The translations under genes and the position numbers were made by a program. A DNA stretch of 64,000 nucleotides. It comes from Hericium rajendrae. Taxonomy: Eukaryota; Basidiomycota; Agaricomycetes; Russulales; Hericiaceae. Position 1 is the stretch's first letter. Each line of letters begins with the position of its first letter. The notes under the pieces are model-generated. The model saw only the letters and a program-made list of their open reading frames with translations, did not search any database and was not told where the DNA came from. Shown here in pieces: positions 44,408 through 56,834 of this stretch. The stretch spans positions 1,282,501 through 1,346,500 of the forward strand of contig CM065879.1 in the NCBI GenBank assembly GCA_033439255.1, written 5' to 3'.

Positions 44408-45385
44408 ATGAATTTGACTCTGGAGCATTTTGAACAGCTGCACGGAAACCTCTGGTACCACTCCATTCCAGACCCTTTCAAGACTGAGATGGCTAGTCTG
44501 CGAGCTCAGTCGCATACTTCAACTGGGCTGCTCTTACCGGCTGTTCTACTCTTGTTGACGATCAACACGAGAAGTTCAGAAACCTCATCAAAACTGAAGA
44601 ACGCGTTCACGGTATAGAACAGTATCACTACAAATGACCGATGTGAATACTACTTGGCCAGCCGGGCACCGGTATGTTTTAGCCTCTTTTCCGACGATAG
44701 CGATTCAGACGCAGCTTCTCCAGGGAAGACAGATTGTCTGTACTACATCTTGTCTATCTATCTACCGCACTCGAATTCCACGCCGAGGACTACTTTCTGT
44801 TCGGCGGTGCCGGTATGCATAGAGTTACCATTGGCATTTACAAGGACACCTCTCAGCTTCCTCCTGGCACGTGGACTCTGATTGTGTCCAGCAAGTCTGA
44901 CGCGACCGTGTCCCGTGCTTTCGTATGCACCTGTCGTCATTGAAGACAGGTACGGACCCCATCGCATATGGGTTAGCACTGTATTCGAGAAGTACACGAT
45001 GAGACTTCCTCCGTGGTATGAGATGGAGGCGATCGGGCGTATCCACTCACGATCCACACACTGTCCAGTTGCTCAGTGCTCATTCTCCACAATACAGAGT
45101 GTTGCATAACTGGGACATCAAGCGTCTCCGTTCCATTTTTTGAAGATTGGGGACCCTCTATCCCGCCCGATCTGCAAACACCTCGCGACGCATCTTCCCG
45201 CACTGGAACTGAACCACCTTGCATGGATGGAAAGAAACCCCTGGACGGTGGCGAAAATGAATGCGCAGTGCATTGCAGGCGCGGCATCCCGAAGTATCGG
45301 CATCCCAGGGTTGGAGTCCGACGGACCCTCGTCGATTTTCTTCTATGAATCTAAGCCCCAGTATGCGAGTATTCTGCACGCTTGA
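44408..45385 (+). pseudogene. Eroded or mis-split gene, family unknown
   Basis: Protein-like pieces follow one another in different frames. They include a 44408 start with MNLTLEHFEQLHGNLWYHSI and PDPFKTEM; YFNWAALTGCSTLVDDQHEK with FRNLIKTEERVHGIEQYHYK (about 44512-44626); FHAEDYFLFGGAGMHRVTIG with YKDTSQLPPGTWTLIVSSKS (about 44774-44900); and PALELNHLAWMERNPWTVAK with NAQCIAGAASRSIGIPGLES (about 45200-45320). Some junctions have GTATGT or AG sites, but others need frame changes without a reasonable intron. I do not know the family. It could be a gene whose exons I failed to join, but decay is more likely. Confidence 0.35.
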
Positions 45386-46022
45386 AGGTCTACGCGCGTC
45401 ATGGTTCCCGGGCGGATCACTAAGCAGCTCTTAATGACATCGGCTATGGAGGAGCTTCCGGACGAGATGCAGACGTCGAGGCTGATGCCGGGTCCTCCGT
45501 GCATGTATGTAAGTATCATTCGGTGGTATGTACCGCGATGATTGCACATCGAGAATTCGTTTCCACCCGTTTCGGCGACGTCAAATCTATGGCCCGGTGT
45601 GGCCAGGTGAGTCGTGAGTTCCGTCATATCATCATGAGCATGTTCTGTCATGTCGCAGCCCGGGTTATACGACGATCCTGGGGCACGATGGTTGAGTCCA
45701 GTATCTACTCTGCCCTCGGGAGACTACCCGGGTTGAACGACTCGCGGATCGATTGTGATCGATTGCTCACGGAACGCTGCTGGTCGATGAGCAGGGTTAG
45801 GGTCATCGACACGATGCGTTGAAGTTGGTGACGCCCCACTTTGTGATGACAAGTCGGAGGCAACGCCTCTGCACCTTCAGCCTAAACGGTGAGTACTCTA
45901 CGTCTCTTTTTGTCGTCGCGATGTGCTGACCTCTAGTCATGCATGGTCAACTGCTAGTACCAGCACGTCGCTGGCATTACTTTTGTAGGGAGCCATCCTC
46001 ATAACGGACGCAGCTGCTCGGC
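45386..46022. other. Intergenic before the F-box-type gene
   Basis: A plus-strand frame at 45499-45822 (107 codons) has no family resemblance. Nothing else supported. Confidence 0.35.
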
Positions 46023-47642
46023 ATGCATCAGGCTCTGCAGGTATCCGACATCATCGATATGATTGTCCAATGTCTCTCGCTACCACCAATCTCTGTCTAC
46101 ACTGACACATACGATGCAACCCACAACTCATATCGTGAGAGATTGATCAAGAGGAACGCTCTGCTCTCCTTATCATTGACTTCGAGGTCGATGTTAGAAC
46201 CGTGTCTTGATGCTTTATGGGGCTGCATGCTCTCTGCTCGACCTCTCTTTAATAACATTGTTTCTCCAGAGAAAAGAGCCAGACCCGAAGGGCGGAGCCG
46301 CCAGCCACATCATCAAGTTATGGTAAGTCGCCTGAACACCATCCTGCTGAATCCACGGTGACGTGGCAACGATATTATCCTGCAGGGTCTTTCTCGAATT
46401 TTGGAGAATGCAGATTGGACTCGATGCCATTATTATGCATCTCGAGTCAAGGGTCTTTGCATCGCTTTTGGCGATTTAGATGTGATCTTCGGCCGCGTAC
46501 TCTTCAGCCGGTCTTCCACGTGCCCAAACCCCCTTCTTCCCAATTTGCAATATCTCTATTGGGCTGACTACCGAAGCACTTCGTTAGCTTGCATGAGTCT
46601 GCTTGCAGGCCCGAATGTCACGTCTCTGATGCTAACCGTCATTGTCTGGCAGAAGAATTCTCGAGACTCTCTATACACCACACTTTTGCCTCTCCGAGAG
46701 GCTAGCCCACTCCTAGAAGACATGAAAATCGTTGATAGCCGCGAGCAGCACACTGGAAATACCGATTGGCAGCTTTCACTAATGCTTTCCGTGTTCTTGA
46801 ATGTCACCAGTTTGGAGTTCACAACTCATCCGTCAGGCGATACTCTAATATGCTTGTCAAAGATGCCTAACCTCCGGACCTTGAAAGGGAGGCTTTGTCG
46901 AGAGGATGATCCCATACTGGATAATACCGATCCGTTGGAATTCCCCTCGCTGCAGCATCTTGAGTGGGCGGTGTACAACCCGAGTGAAGCTCTGACTCTT
47001 CTCCTCCTCCTCCGCCCTCCCGACCGGATGCGCGAGCTCAAGACTCTCTCGCTCTGCTATGACAGTGTCATCACTATCACCGAGCTTAATGCCTTCCTCG
47101 ATACCCTCCTCGCCACTTGCTCGACGCAGACCCTGTCCTCGTTCATGCTAGATGCCGACGGCCCTGTTCTAGAGGAATCAGAAGGCATTCCCGTCCTGCA
47201 TCCTGCCTCATCAGACCTGCATCCCCTCTTCCAGTTCAGTCACATAGAGGAATTCCGTATCGGGGGCCTGCCCGTCCAGCTCGACGACGCTTTTGTGGCC
47301 GCGGTGGCCACGACATGGCCCCGGCTGTGCGTGCTACATCTGTACACGAGTATGCCGTTGATGTCTGCAATCACGCCCGCAGGGCTCCTGCCTCTCGCAA
47401 CAGGGAGTCGACGACTCGAAGACTTGGGCGTGAGCGTCGGCTCTTGGCCATGCCCTATTCTGCCACCGCCACATGGACATGCCAACATGAGGAGACGATA
47501 CGTTCCACTGTCAGTTCACGTCCACAACCCGGTCGTCGGGGACTCGATATCACGCGAGGATGGCATGCAGAGAGCTGCGAGGTTGCAGTCCTTATGGGAA
47601 ATATTCCCAAACGCCATCGACATCGAATATTACACCAGCTGA
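46023..47642 (+). CDS. F-box-type / leucine-rich-repeat-like protein
   Basis: Two exons, 46023-46322 and 46386-47642 (63-base GTAAGT...CAG intron, phase 0); 518 residues. The N-terminus MHQALQVSDIIDMIVQCLSL with LLSLSLTSRSMLEPCLDALW matches the F-box-like start common in basidiomycete expansions. Next come DWTRCHYYASRVKGL and many short leucine-rich stretches such as LPNLQYLYWADYRSTSLACM, NVTSLMLTV, MPNLRTLKG and FSHIEEFRIGGLPVQ. Such proteins are thought to be substrate adaptors of SCF ubiquitin ligases, binding Skp1 through the F-box and targets through the repeats; the target here is unknown. The first ATG gives the usual start of this class. These genes belong to large, fast-changing families in mushrooms, so its presence next to eroded sequence is not surprising. 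Confidence 0.78.
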
Positions 47643-48909
47643 TCTGACGGAAAGTATGTTAAGTGTTACCATTACCTCGACAGAAAAAGGTCATTCTCTA
47701 CTTACCTTTCCCAGTTGGATCGTACAAATAGCCCCGCGTAATTACAGTAAAAACGTGGCCGACGTCAGTGTGCCTTTGCGCAAATTTGGCGCTGAGCGAC
47801 AGGGTTAGGGTCAGCTGTTCTTATCCTCGAGTTTGCCCTGGCATTGTCACCGGTCATAAAGGAGGCTACAACTATGGGTCAAACGACCGGTAATGTTGAA
47901 CCGCGCAACACTATAGCCGCTACTTGCTGTCAGAGCCAGTGTCCTGTCCTGTCCTGTTGTTCGTCTTTTCTGGAGCATATCCGTGGGTGTGGCCGGTCCT
48001 TGACGAATCCCTGCGCCTGACTGTCAAGTCAGGTAAGGTCTGATTTGGAAATCTGTCTAACGAGTCATTTTCCCAGCTTTTAAGTATGTGGGCTCACATC
48101 AGGACGATACGTTGCGCATGGCCGGAAAAGACATGGGCATGGAAGTTGACAGCGAGCCCAGACAAACATCCCCTTTGGTCAAGCCTTTCGATCGGTGGTG
48201 AGAATCAATTATATGGCGTGAGCAGGAGTTTACTATTGGATTGCATAGGAGCGCAAGAAGCACCGGACGTCAAGCGCTCAGGTCCTGAGAGAAGAGATCG
48301 ACTCACTTCTTCCGCCTCTGTTCGACTTCTACGGCAATTAGCCTCGGGCCAATAGCGGGGCAAATGGACGGATAACTGGCTACCGGAAGGCCATGAAGGG
48401 TATCACCAGGCCTCATGCAGCACGACAGTTGCGCACTCTGACCGATGTTCCTCGTTCAATGCCAACCGACATCAGAATACCCACGATTTCACTGCCATGA
48501 CGCCCCAAATAATGATGGCCTCCGTCCGGGGTGAGTCGCACTGATATGCGTGGTATATGTTTTGACTTCCCGGACGTCCGATGCGGACACGGAATTATGT
48601 TCCGCACCATCTTACGCCGTTCCTCTTTTTCTTGCCAGATCTGGCTATCCGCAGTGATTTTGTGCCGAACCAAAGAGTGTGATGTGCCACACAAATTTCT
48701 CCGTATAGTATCTGACAGAACCTCCGTACGGCCGGGCCATAGATGCTGTGAACGCGGCCGTCGACAGATCGAATGGAACCCAGGAGCTTCTTGGTCATTT
48801 CTAGTTCCTCCGTCCTAGAATATAAAGGATTCAACAACACGGGAACAGGGTATCCCTCACCGCACAACACTTCTCATACTACCGCATTCTATCCATTCCT
48901 TTTAACACC
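47643..48909. other. Gene-poor stretch, nothing recognised
   Basis: Short frames only. A TATA-like AATATAAAGG lies near 48820, about 90 bases before the ATG of the next gene, and the text just before that ATG (ATCCATTCCTTTTAACACC) looks like a leader. Confidence 0.4.
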
Positions 48910-51900
48910 ATGTGCATCGGCAACCACGCCGACGTTTCTGCTAACTACGTCAACGGCCAGCTCCGCGCCCTCTGGGAGAACGCTGAGTCCTGTGTCAAGA
49001 AACACGCCGTCGCTAACCAGAGGCCAACTCAGCGCGAGCTTGAGTATGGCTTCGCGTTGAGCAAGTTCTACTACGGTTTACTGTCGGAAACTCGCTCGAC
49101 GACGGACAGCCTCGCGTTCTATGCGTCCTTCGGCTGCCCTTCGATTGACTTTGTGTGTAATCACGAGGTCATCCTTACTCTCGAGCTCTTGGGCGGCCAC
49201 TACTATGTCGATACGAATAACGCGGCTGCTCGCGTCGATTTGTGCGTTTCGTTCTAAAGTTACACTATAATCTTGCTCAATGGCATCAATTTTAGGTCAC
49301 AGAGGCGCCATATCGAAAGGCAGAAGATTGCTTTCCGCATCCCGTTCTCGCCCCATGGCGTGGGCCACGTACATTGCGATGAAATCGGCAACGCTAAAGA
49401 GTACAACCTCGACTTCGTAGTCCTTGACACAAAAGGTACCTCATGGCTGCTCGTGCTAGACTATCATCTGACATGCCATGAACAGAGGCGACCTTCTGCG
49501 AGGAGCTCTACCACGCGCCCTCTGTCGTCTCCGGTCGTTCCCACAAGGTCACCGCTCAAGACACTTCTGCCCTCATATACTATCTACGCACGCATTACCT
49601 TGACCTTCTCAAGCGTGCCGGCCGTCATGTCTTCTATACCCTTCCCTTCTTCGACGACATCAAGGGCAACGAACTGATCGACTACTCGCTGGCTAGCAAC
49701 CCGAGCGGCGTCGATGTCCTCAAAATCACCGTCGCCCAGATGAACAAGTATCTGAAGGACATCTGGCTGCAGGCTGCGACTGAAGCTAACCATGGCCGCA
49801 TTACATACTTGGTCGAGCATCGTGCCACAGTAAAGACCGGGGATTTCCAGTTGGAACTGGCTCTGCGGGCTCCCGAGGTCCTGCCATTGTGTAGGCATGA
49901 GGTCGCTCTAACATTCGATATTGCATCACTAGGTATCTCTTCCCGCTACGTTTCAAAGTGAGTACTCCATTGTTTTGTTTGATGGTCACTTTTCATAACA
50001 TTTCCCTCAGCAACACACCATACGGCTTCAAGGATTGGAAGATCATCTTCCTCATTCACACTGATCTCGATCATTCAGAAAAGCGGAAACGTCTCAGAGT
50101 CAACGTCGCCAGTACGTGTTGTTGTTCCTGGACACTTTGTCCTGGCTCATTAATACGTCCCATAGCTGCCCACTACAGTAACGCTCTGTCCAGCACGCCA
50201 CACACGCTGGCTGACCAGACCCTGTTCGACCGCCTACAAGACGTGGTTATCGAGTACCTCCACGCTGCGTATCTCAAGCTCTTCGAAGACGTGCACAACG
50301 CACTCATCTATGACTCCACGTTCCATTTCGTCCTGCCCGCCGCGGAGGTCGAACCGATCACCGATGAGGGCTGCTGGACTGTCGGGGGATGCAAGCTTTC
50401 CGGCATCAACGGCCACGTCTGTTGGATGACCGCTATCGAGCAGATGCTGGGATTCCAGGGCACCCTGCCGTACGACTTTGTAACATCTGTGTCGCAGGGG
50501 TCGATCAATCGCCATCTTGCCGCACAATGGGACATTGCGACGCGCAAGGTCGGCGGCCGGTTGAGCGAGGCATACGCGTTGGCGCGATATATCTTCAGCT
50601 ACAACGGACAAACGCACTTCACGGCGTCGTTCGATGCTCCGAAGGTCCAGTTGGTATGCGAGCCCGGTCCACCGAAGGCCATTGTACATCTGCGCCTCAA
50701 GGAGGGTGTGTTCAAGACGCTGACGGCCAGCGGTGCATATGATGCGAGGTGAGTCTCATTAATTTTATGCTATACGTTCTCATTTCTGACCTGCCCATGC
50801 ATCATGCAGTGCCCTAGAATATAAGGTTGGGCAGTGGGAGGTCGCTTTTGAAGTCTCGCTGGAGCTACGCGACTGCTCGACGAACGCGGAGCTTCCTGAA
50901 TTTGTGGGTAAGCACTTCGGGCACGGTGACTACCGCAATTACAAGCAGCTTGTGTTGAATTTCTCAAGTGCGTCTTCTTGCCCTACTGCAACAACATCGC
51001 ATATACTCACCTCGACTACAGCCGCCAAGTTTGTGAAGATCGTCCCGACGCAGACTGTCAGCGCTGAAGAAGCATATACCCTCCAGTACACCCGCGAGAA
51101 GCGCGAGGCCCTCATTCACTTCCTCAAGGAGCGCTATCTCCCCGTCCTCACGGCCTCCGGGCATCATGTCCTGCACACCATCCCCGTCACCGTCGCCCAA
51201 GGCAACACAGACTCGCTTTCCCTGACCGCGCTCGACTTCCGCGTCACCCCCATTCCCTTCGCGCTGAGCGACAAGTTCCGCGACGGCCTCAACGGGCGGT
51301 ACGAACGCAACACGGTCCTCTTCCTCGGGATGACCCAGCACCGCCCCCTGCCACGGCCGCTCCCCGCGCTCGGGTTCTGGCTCACCGCGGGCTTCAGCCG
51401 CGAGATCCCCTCGGCGACGGCGGTCCTCTCGCGCCGCATCTTCCTCGACAGCAAGCTCGTTCCGCTGCTGTCCGCGATCAATCGCCAGACGACGATCGTG
51501 CCGTCGTCGCCGAGCGTCGAGCACGGCAAGTGGATCACGGACCTCGCGCAGTGGAACATGCACCCGCTCCGCCAGAATGAGGACTGCCGCTTCGAGGAGG
51601 TGACGCGCGCTGGCGCACACAATGCGCTCGACTTTGAGTGGGTGAATCGCGAGAACTGGAAGTACGAACGCGGATCGCCGAATCGCGCGGGCGGGTCGTG
51701 GAATATCGATTGTATGTCGTGCGACTGCGGGCTGATGCCTTTTAGGCTGACGGGGGATTGCAGGTCTCACGACGAACTCGTTGTCTGTGCCGACGGGCAC
51801 ACTGAGCGACACTTGTGTCCTAAAGCTTCATGGATCCGTCGTCCTCAAGTTCGACTCTACCGTCCACGGAGAGACTGCGAACCATTGGCAGTACGTCTTT

Positions 51901-52635
51901 CATTTTTCCCGTATGAGGACTTAAAAAACGCATCTTGTATCTTGTAGGAGCGAAGCCATCGCTCAATGGTCCACGACGATCACACTCGCCACTACCAGCA
52001 CCGGCATCACCGTCACCGCCACATCCGACGACATCGTGCCCCAGTTCAAAGACCACACCGCAGAGAAATACCGCCACGCACATTCGTCGGCGTACCACGT
52101 CGACGCCGTCGCGCAGCTGAAGCAGCACCTCCCGACCGTGAACATCGCGCCCATCGTCGCGGAGCTGCGCACCGCGCTCGAGGGCGTGTGGGCGCACCTC
52201 TTCGCGAGCGCGTCCGAGTGGCAGACCGACGCGCTGCAGGCGGGCGCGCTGTCCGCGCGCCTGCCGACGTTCACGCGCGGCGGCGACCTGCTGCTCGAGC
52301 TGCGCCCGTATGCGCTCGCGCAGGGCCTGTGGAAGGCACGCGAGGTCGTCGCAGTGACGGCGCCCGTGGTCGACTACACCATCCCGTCGCTGCCGCTGCC
52401 GAACGGAAACGGCGCTGCGAACGGGCACGTCGTCGCGGTCCAGACGACGACGAACGGGCGCCGCCTGTCGATCGACACCTGGGCGTCGGCGTCGGACACT
52501 CTGTCAGTTGGTTCGGCGTACGCGACGCCGCTCACATATGCGGAGAGTGCGAAGGTCAAAGGCGAGGGCATCATCGCCGTGAGCAGGAAGGATGCATATC
52601 GTGGGGGTCGCAGGGGCGGGGGTAGGATATATTAA
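48910..52635 (+). CDS. Large protein of unknown function (1096 residues)
   Basis: Nine exons join in one frame: 48910-49241, 49296-49435, 49486-49957, 50011-50111, 50166-50748, 50810-50967, 51022-51711, 51764-51890 and 51948-52635. The protein has no signal peptide, membrane segment or catalytic motif that I recognise. The middle looks like successive beta-rich modules alternating with helical parts, with similar phrases spaced along the chain: GDFQLELALRAPEVL, GQTHFTASFDAPKVQLVCEP and VGQWEVAFEVSLELRDCSTN. The last 200 residues include VAQLKQHLPTVNIAPIVAEL and a Gly/Arg end (GGRRGGGRIY). Several Trp-containing segments and one motif TVGGCKLSGINGHVCWMTAI suggest a folded protein rather than disorder. 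Introns are 50-58 bases with canonical ends. Its even codon use and intact frame over 3.7 kb argue for a real, maintained gene. Its function cannot be told from sequence alone. Confidence 0.82.
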
Positions 52636-53025
52636 GTGCTGAGTTGATCGCGTCTGCATTATTGTTCTGTTGCGTGGAGACCGTACAGGTCTCGTTTTCT
52701 TCCAGGTTTTTGTCATGGACTTATACTTATAGCGTCGTACATACCCGAGCTTTTTTGCATTCACCGTACAGCGTGTATTGACTTCATTGTCGCCCAGCAT
52801 TCGTTTCAATTCCATGTTATTTTCTTGTCTTCCGTTCGGTGTTCCGCCGATGTCTGAATGATGCCGCCCTGGGGCTGAGAGGACGCGACGTGTCGATGAG
52901 GCAACGTGCATGGTCACACAGGTAGCCTGCAACCAAGAACCGTGCACACGCAGCAAAAATTAGTCAATTCCATAGCAACAATGTTAACCCATCTACCCCA
53001 CTCCAAACCAAAAAAGCACCCCACC
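52636..53025. other. Convergent 3' intergenic region
   Basis: Lies between the stop codons of the unknown large protein (plus) and the PQ-loop gene (minus). Only 3'-UTR-like sequence. Confidence 0.45.
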
Positions 53026-54427
53026 TCACTTCCGCACGAACCAGCCCCTCCACCCCCGCGGCCCGTCGTGCGGCTTCGCGAGCAGCGGCGCGTTCTCGTC
53101 CACCTCGGCGATATCTTCGTCGACGTCGATGGCCTCCGCGAGCACCTCCGCGGGTGCGTGCGCGCAGGGGAGCGGGTGGCCAAAGTCGTCGATGCAGAGG
53201 CGCGCCTGGCGGACTTTCCATGCGAGGCACATGGCGAGGAGGACGGCTTGCATGAGTGCTGCGACGAGGAACTGGATCCAGGCTGCACGTTCATGATTAG
53301 TGCTCAGTGTATAATGGAGGGCAGGGAAGAGCGCACTGGTCCAATTTGTCCCGGGGCTAGTAGGAAATGGAAAATGGAATTTAGTGCCTAGGGAAGTGGA
53401 AGAGGGAAGCGGGGAGATGCGTACCGGAGCGCGATGCTGAGGACCATGACGAAGCCGCCGGGCGTCTGGATGAGCATCATCGGAATGCTAAGCGCGCCGA
53501 CGAGGCGCGTGTGGTAAGTGTGCGCGAGCTGCGGCGCGTACTGCGCGGCGGCGAGCACGCCGGATGCGACGCCGAGGAAGGTCGCGTAGTGCCGCACGGG
53601 CGCGGCGTGCGCGGGGTACCATGCGAGGAGCAGGACTGTCACAACGGTGCAGACGACGCTGATGGGGGCGTTAGTATACGAGGCCATGGACGGAGCGGAA
53701 GGACGCACAGGTGAAGGAAGGTAAGCCAGGAGAGGGCGATGGAGAGGCGCCAGTATGGCGCCTTGGTGTTGCCCTTGAGGAGTTGTGGGGGCCGGTCGTC
53801 GTGCAGGTCGAGGGTGAGGGTATGGTGTTTGAGGTGGGGCGGGTAGTAGATCATGTAGAGAACGAAGCTGTGGAAGGGTTAGAAGGGAGCCGAGGAAATG
53901 AGACAGACTACTTGCATGGCGGAGAAGAGAAACCATTGTGCGACGAGCTGTAGGACGCCGGCTATGGTCTCCAGACAGTCGCCTGCGCTCTACGATAGGT
54001 GAGGAGTGTAGCCAGGGCTCGGGGACAGATTGTGACGCACGAATATCCGACAGCAGCTAAGTACGTCCCACTGCATAATTATCCTGTCCTATCGTTCACA
54101 TCATCTGAATAAGAGACGTGATGGTGGCCTTACATGTTGAGCATCCCCGACGCGCCAGAGGTGCTCCCGAGCAACAAGAACCAGGGACTAAATCCCTCCG
54201 ACGAGCCCTTGTTTATGATTCGGTAGTGCTGAAGAGAATATATTTACGTCTATAGCGAGACAAAAAGCCGCATACTAACCTGGGGCGCATAGGAGATGAA
54301 GAGGCCGACAATGAGACCTGTGGTCAAGAAATCGGTGAACCAGTCATGCGTCTGGCATGTTCCATGTTACAACCCGGTCATACACGACGAGCTGATAGCT
54401 CACCGGCTGGCACATTGGGGACGACAT
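53026..54427 (-). CDS. PQ-loop repeat membrane protein
   Basis: Nine exons on the minus strand: 54427-54404, 54351-54280, 54228-54134, 54083-54041, 53989-53916, 53867-53709, 53658-53425, 53356-53337 and 53282-53026; 325 residues. Two PQ-loop motifs are visible. The first is GLFISYAPQHYRIINKGSSE with GFSPWFLLLGSTSGASGMLN, the second VASGVLAAAQYAPQLAHTYH with TRLVGALSIPMML. About seven hydrophobic helices, WFLFSAIFVLYMIYYPP and LRPGTNWTTWIQFLVAALM complete the family pattern. PQ-loop proteins include vacuolar/lysosomal basic amino acid and cystine exporters; the substrate here is not predictable. One intron (53868-53915) uses a GC donor (GCAAGT). Another (53283-53336) is 54 bases with no stop, so its retention would add 18 residues next to a helix. 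The C-terminus is acidic with a possible dileucine-like DENAPLL signal. Divergent from ETF-QO. Confidence 0.85.
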
Positions 54428-54833
54428 GATGGAGATGTGGGTCGAGGAGAGCCTCGGTAGAGGACAAAGCTGGCGGGATGCGCGCCTGAAGCTGACGCGC
54501 CAGGCGAGGAGCACGAGGCGCCGAGACAACGTGGTCGGGGTCCCAACGCGGGGTAGAAGACCCCGAAATCGATTTTCGGTTCATCAAAACTCAACTTCAG
54601 GCTTTCGTGGTTTCGAAAAGCATCCCCGGAGCAACATGAAAGCGAAGAAGTACTGTATACGCGTTATTTTATATTATTCTGCATGCTCCGTGATATTTTC
54701 CGGGCATCAAGTCCCCGTATCTTACCACGTGATTCCAACATATTGCTGGCCTCCGATTTGTTGCCCCAGTTGTGCTCCAGTGCCCCGCATTTGATTTAGA
54801 GCGGGACGAGAACCTTTCCTCTCGACTCTTTCC
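54428..54833. promoter_or_regulatory. Divergent promoter region, PQ-loop gene / ETF-QO
   Basis: 406 bases between divergent starts. No strong TATA box. A CCCGCATTTG-type pyrimidine leader precedes the ETF-QO ATG. Shared regulation is only inferred. Confidence 0.35.
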
Positions 54834-56834
54834 ATGCTGCAATCGGCGCGTCTGACCAGGCTCGCACTTCGACGGCCAGCGCGCGCATTCCACACATCAT
54901 TGCGACGATTCAATGAAGCATTTGATCCAAATACTGTCGAGCGCGCGTCGGATGACGTCGATGTCTGCATAGTCGGCGGCGGGCCTGCTGGCCTGAGTGC
55001 CGCCATCAGACTAAAACAGCTCGAGCAGGAGAAGGGCCGGGAGATACGCGTAGTCGTCTTGGAGAAGGGCGGCGAAGTCGGTAGGTCGCAGCATTTCATG
55101 CTATGCATCCATACCCCAACGCGCTCCGTCCGGACACCCGAAGCTTACGCCGACATGCAGGATCACATATACTCTCGGGCGCCGTCATCGAGCCCCGCGC
55201 TCTCCACGAGCTCATCCCAGATTGGCTCTCCCGCGACGGCCACCCGCTCGTGCAGCCCGCGACCTCCTCCACCATGCGCTTCTTCACCCAGCGCCACTCC
55301 TTCCCCATGCCGCACCCGCCGCAGATGTCCAACGACGGCAACTACATCCTCTCGCTCTCGCAGTTCACCGCCTGGCTCGGCAGCATCGCCGAGGAGCTCG
55401 GCGTCGAGATATACCCGGGCTTCGCGGGTGCGAGCCTCGTTTACACGGAGGACGGGAAGGGCATCGCGGGCGTGCGTACGAACGACGTGGGGCTCGATCG
55501 CATGGGCCGCCCGAAGGACAACTTCGAGCCGGGCATGGAATTCCGCGCGCGCGTAACGCTGCTCGCGGAGGGCGCGCGCGGCTCGCTCACCAAAACCGTC
55601 GTCCGCCGGTTCGACCTCGCGAAGGACGCGGACCCACAGACGTACGGGCTCGGCGTAAAGGAGGTGTGGCGCGTCGACCCAAGTCAATATCGCGCGGGCT
55701 CGGTCGTGCACACGATGGGCTGGCCGCTGGACATGCAGACGTACGGCGGCGGGTGGGTGTACCACATGGCGGACGGGCTCGTCAGCCTCGGGCTCGTCAT
55801 CGGGCTGGACTACGCGAACCCGTACCTGAGCCCGTTCCGCGAGCTGCAGCGCATGAAGCACCACCCCTGGTTCGCGAAGCTGCTGTCGGGCGACTCGGAG
55901 CGCGTGGGCTACGGCGCGCGCGTGCTCAACGAGGGCGGGCTGCAGTCCGTGCCGAAGCTGCACTTCCCCGGCGGCGCGCTCGTCGGGTGCGCCGCGGGCT
56001 TCGTGAACGTCGCGAAGATCAAGGGCACACACAACGCGATGAAGACGGGCATGCTCGCTGCCGAAGCCGCCTTCGACGCCGTCGCGCAGGGGGACGGCAG
56101 CGAGGCGCCCGCGGACATGAGTGCGTACGAGACCGCGTTCAAGGACAGCTGGGTGTACAAAGATCTGTACGAGGTGCGCAACCTCCGCCCGTCGTTCCAC
56201 ACACCGCTCGGCATCCCCGGCGGGATCATGTACTCGGGCGTGGACTCGCTGCTGCTGCGCGGGCGCACACCATATACGCTGCACAACCCACGCACGACCG
56301 ACGCGAAGCTCACGCGGCACGCATCTGAATTCAAGCCGATCGTGTACCCGCCACCGCAGCCGCCGCTGTCGACGGACCTGCTCACGGCGCTGCAGCTCAC
56401 GGGCACGAACCACGCCGAGGACCAGCCCGCGCATTTGCGCGTGCGCACGGAGGAGGGTGCAGAGAGTGCGGAGGGGCGCGGGGAGCACGTGCGCGTGAAT
56501 GTGGAGGAGTATGCGGGGCTGCTGGGGCGCGGGTGTCCGGCGGCGGTATACGAGTATGTCGATGACGAGGACGGGAGCGCGGGGAAGGCGGGATGGGGCG
56601 GGAAAAAGCTTGTGATTAATGCGCAGGTACGTTGATTGCATGACTTGAGGATGGGAGGTGCTGATGAGTGTAGTAGAATTGCATACATTGCAAGTTCTGC
56701 GATGTGAAGGTGCCGACAGAGGATATCCAGTGGACGGTACCGGAGGGCGGGGGAGGGCCGAAGTACAGTGAGTAGACGTGTGTGTTCTATGTGTCATGTT
56801 CGAGACTGATTCTATGTTTGCAGCGTTGACATAA
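54834..56834 (+). CDS. CIR2: Electron transfer flavoprotein-ubiquinone oxidoreductase
   Basis: Four exons: 54834-55080, 55161-56626, 56677-56767 and 56824-56834; 604 residues. An Arg/Ser-rich start ([20 protein letters not shown]) is a mitochondrial targeting sequence. [18 protein letters not shown] at about 44-61 is the FAD-binding dinucleotide fold, then [34 protein letters not shown] and the quinone-site region around [20 protein letters not shown]. The C-terminus carries the 4Fe-4S ligands: a Cys in [12 protein letters not shown] and [20 protein letters not shown]. The enzyme sits on the inner mitochondrial membrane and passes electrons from ETF (fatty acid and amino acid oxidation) to ubiquinone. 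The fourth exon adds only three codons and the stop. High GC at third positions produces very long antisense open frames, which I disregarded. Confidence 0.95.

Noticed and set aside
50964-51812. Minus-strand frame of 282 codons rich in Arg/Glu
   Set aside because: Antisense to exon 7 of the large unknown protein.
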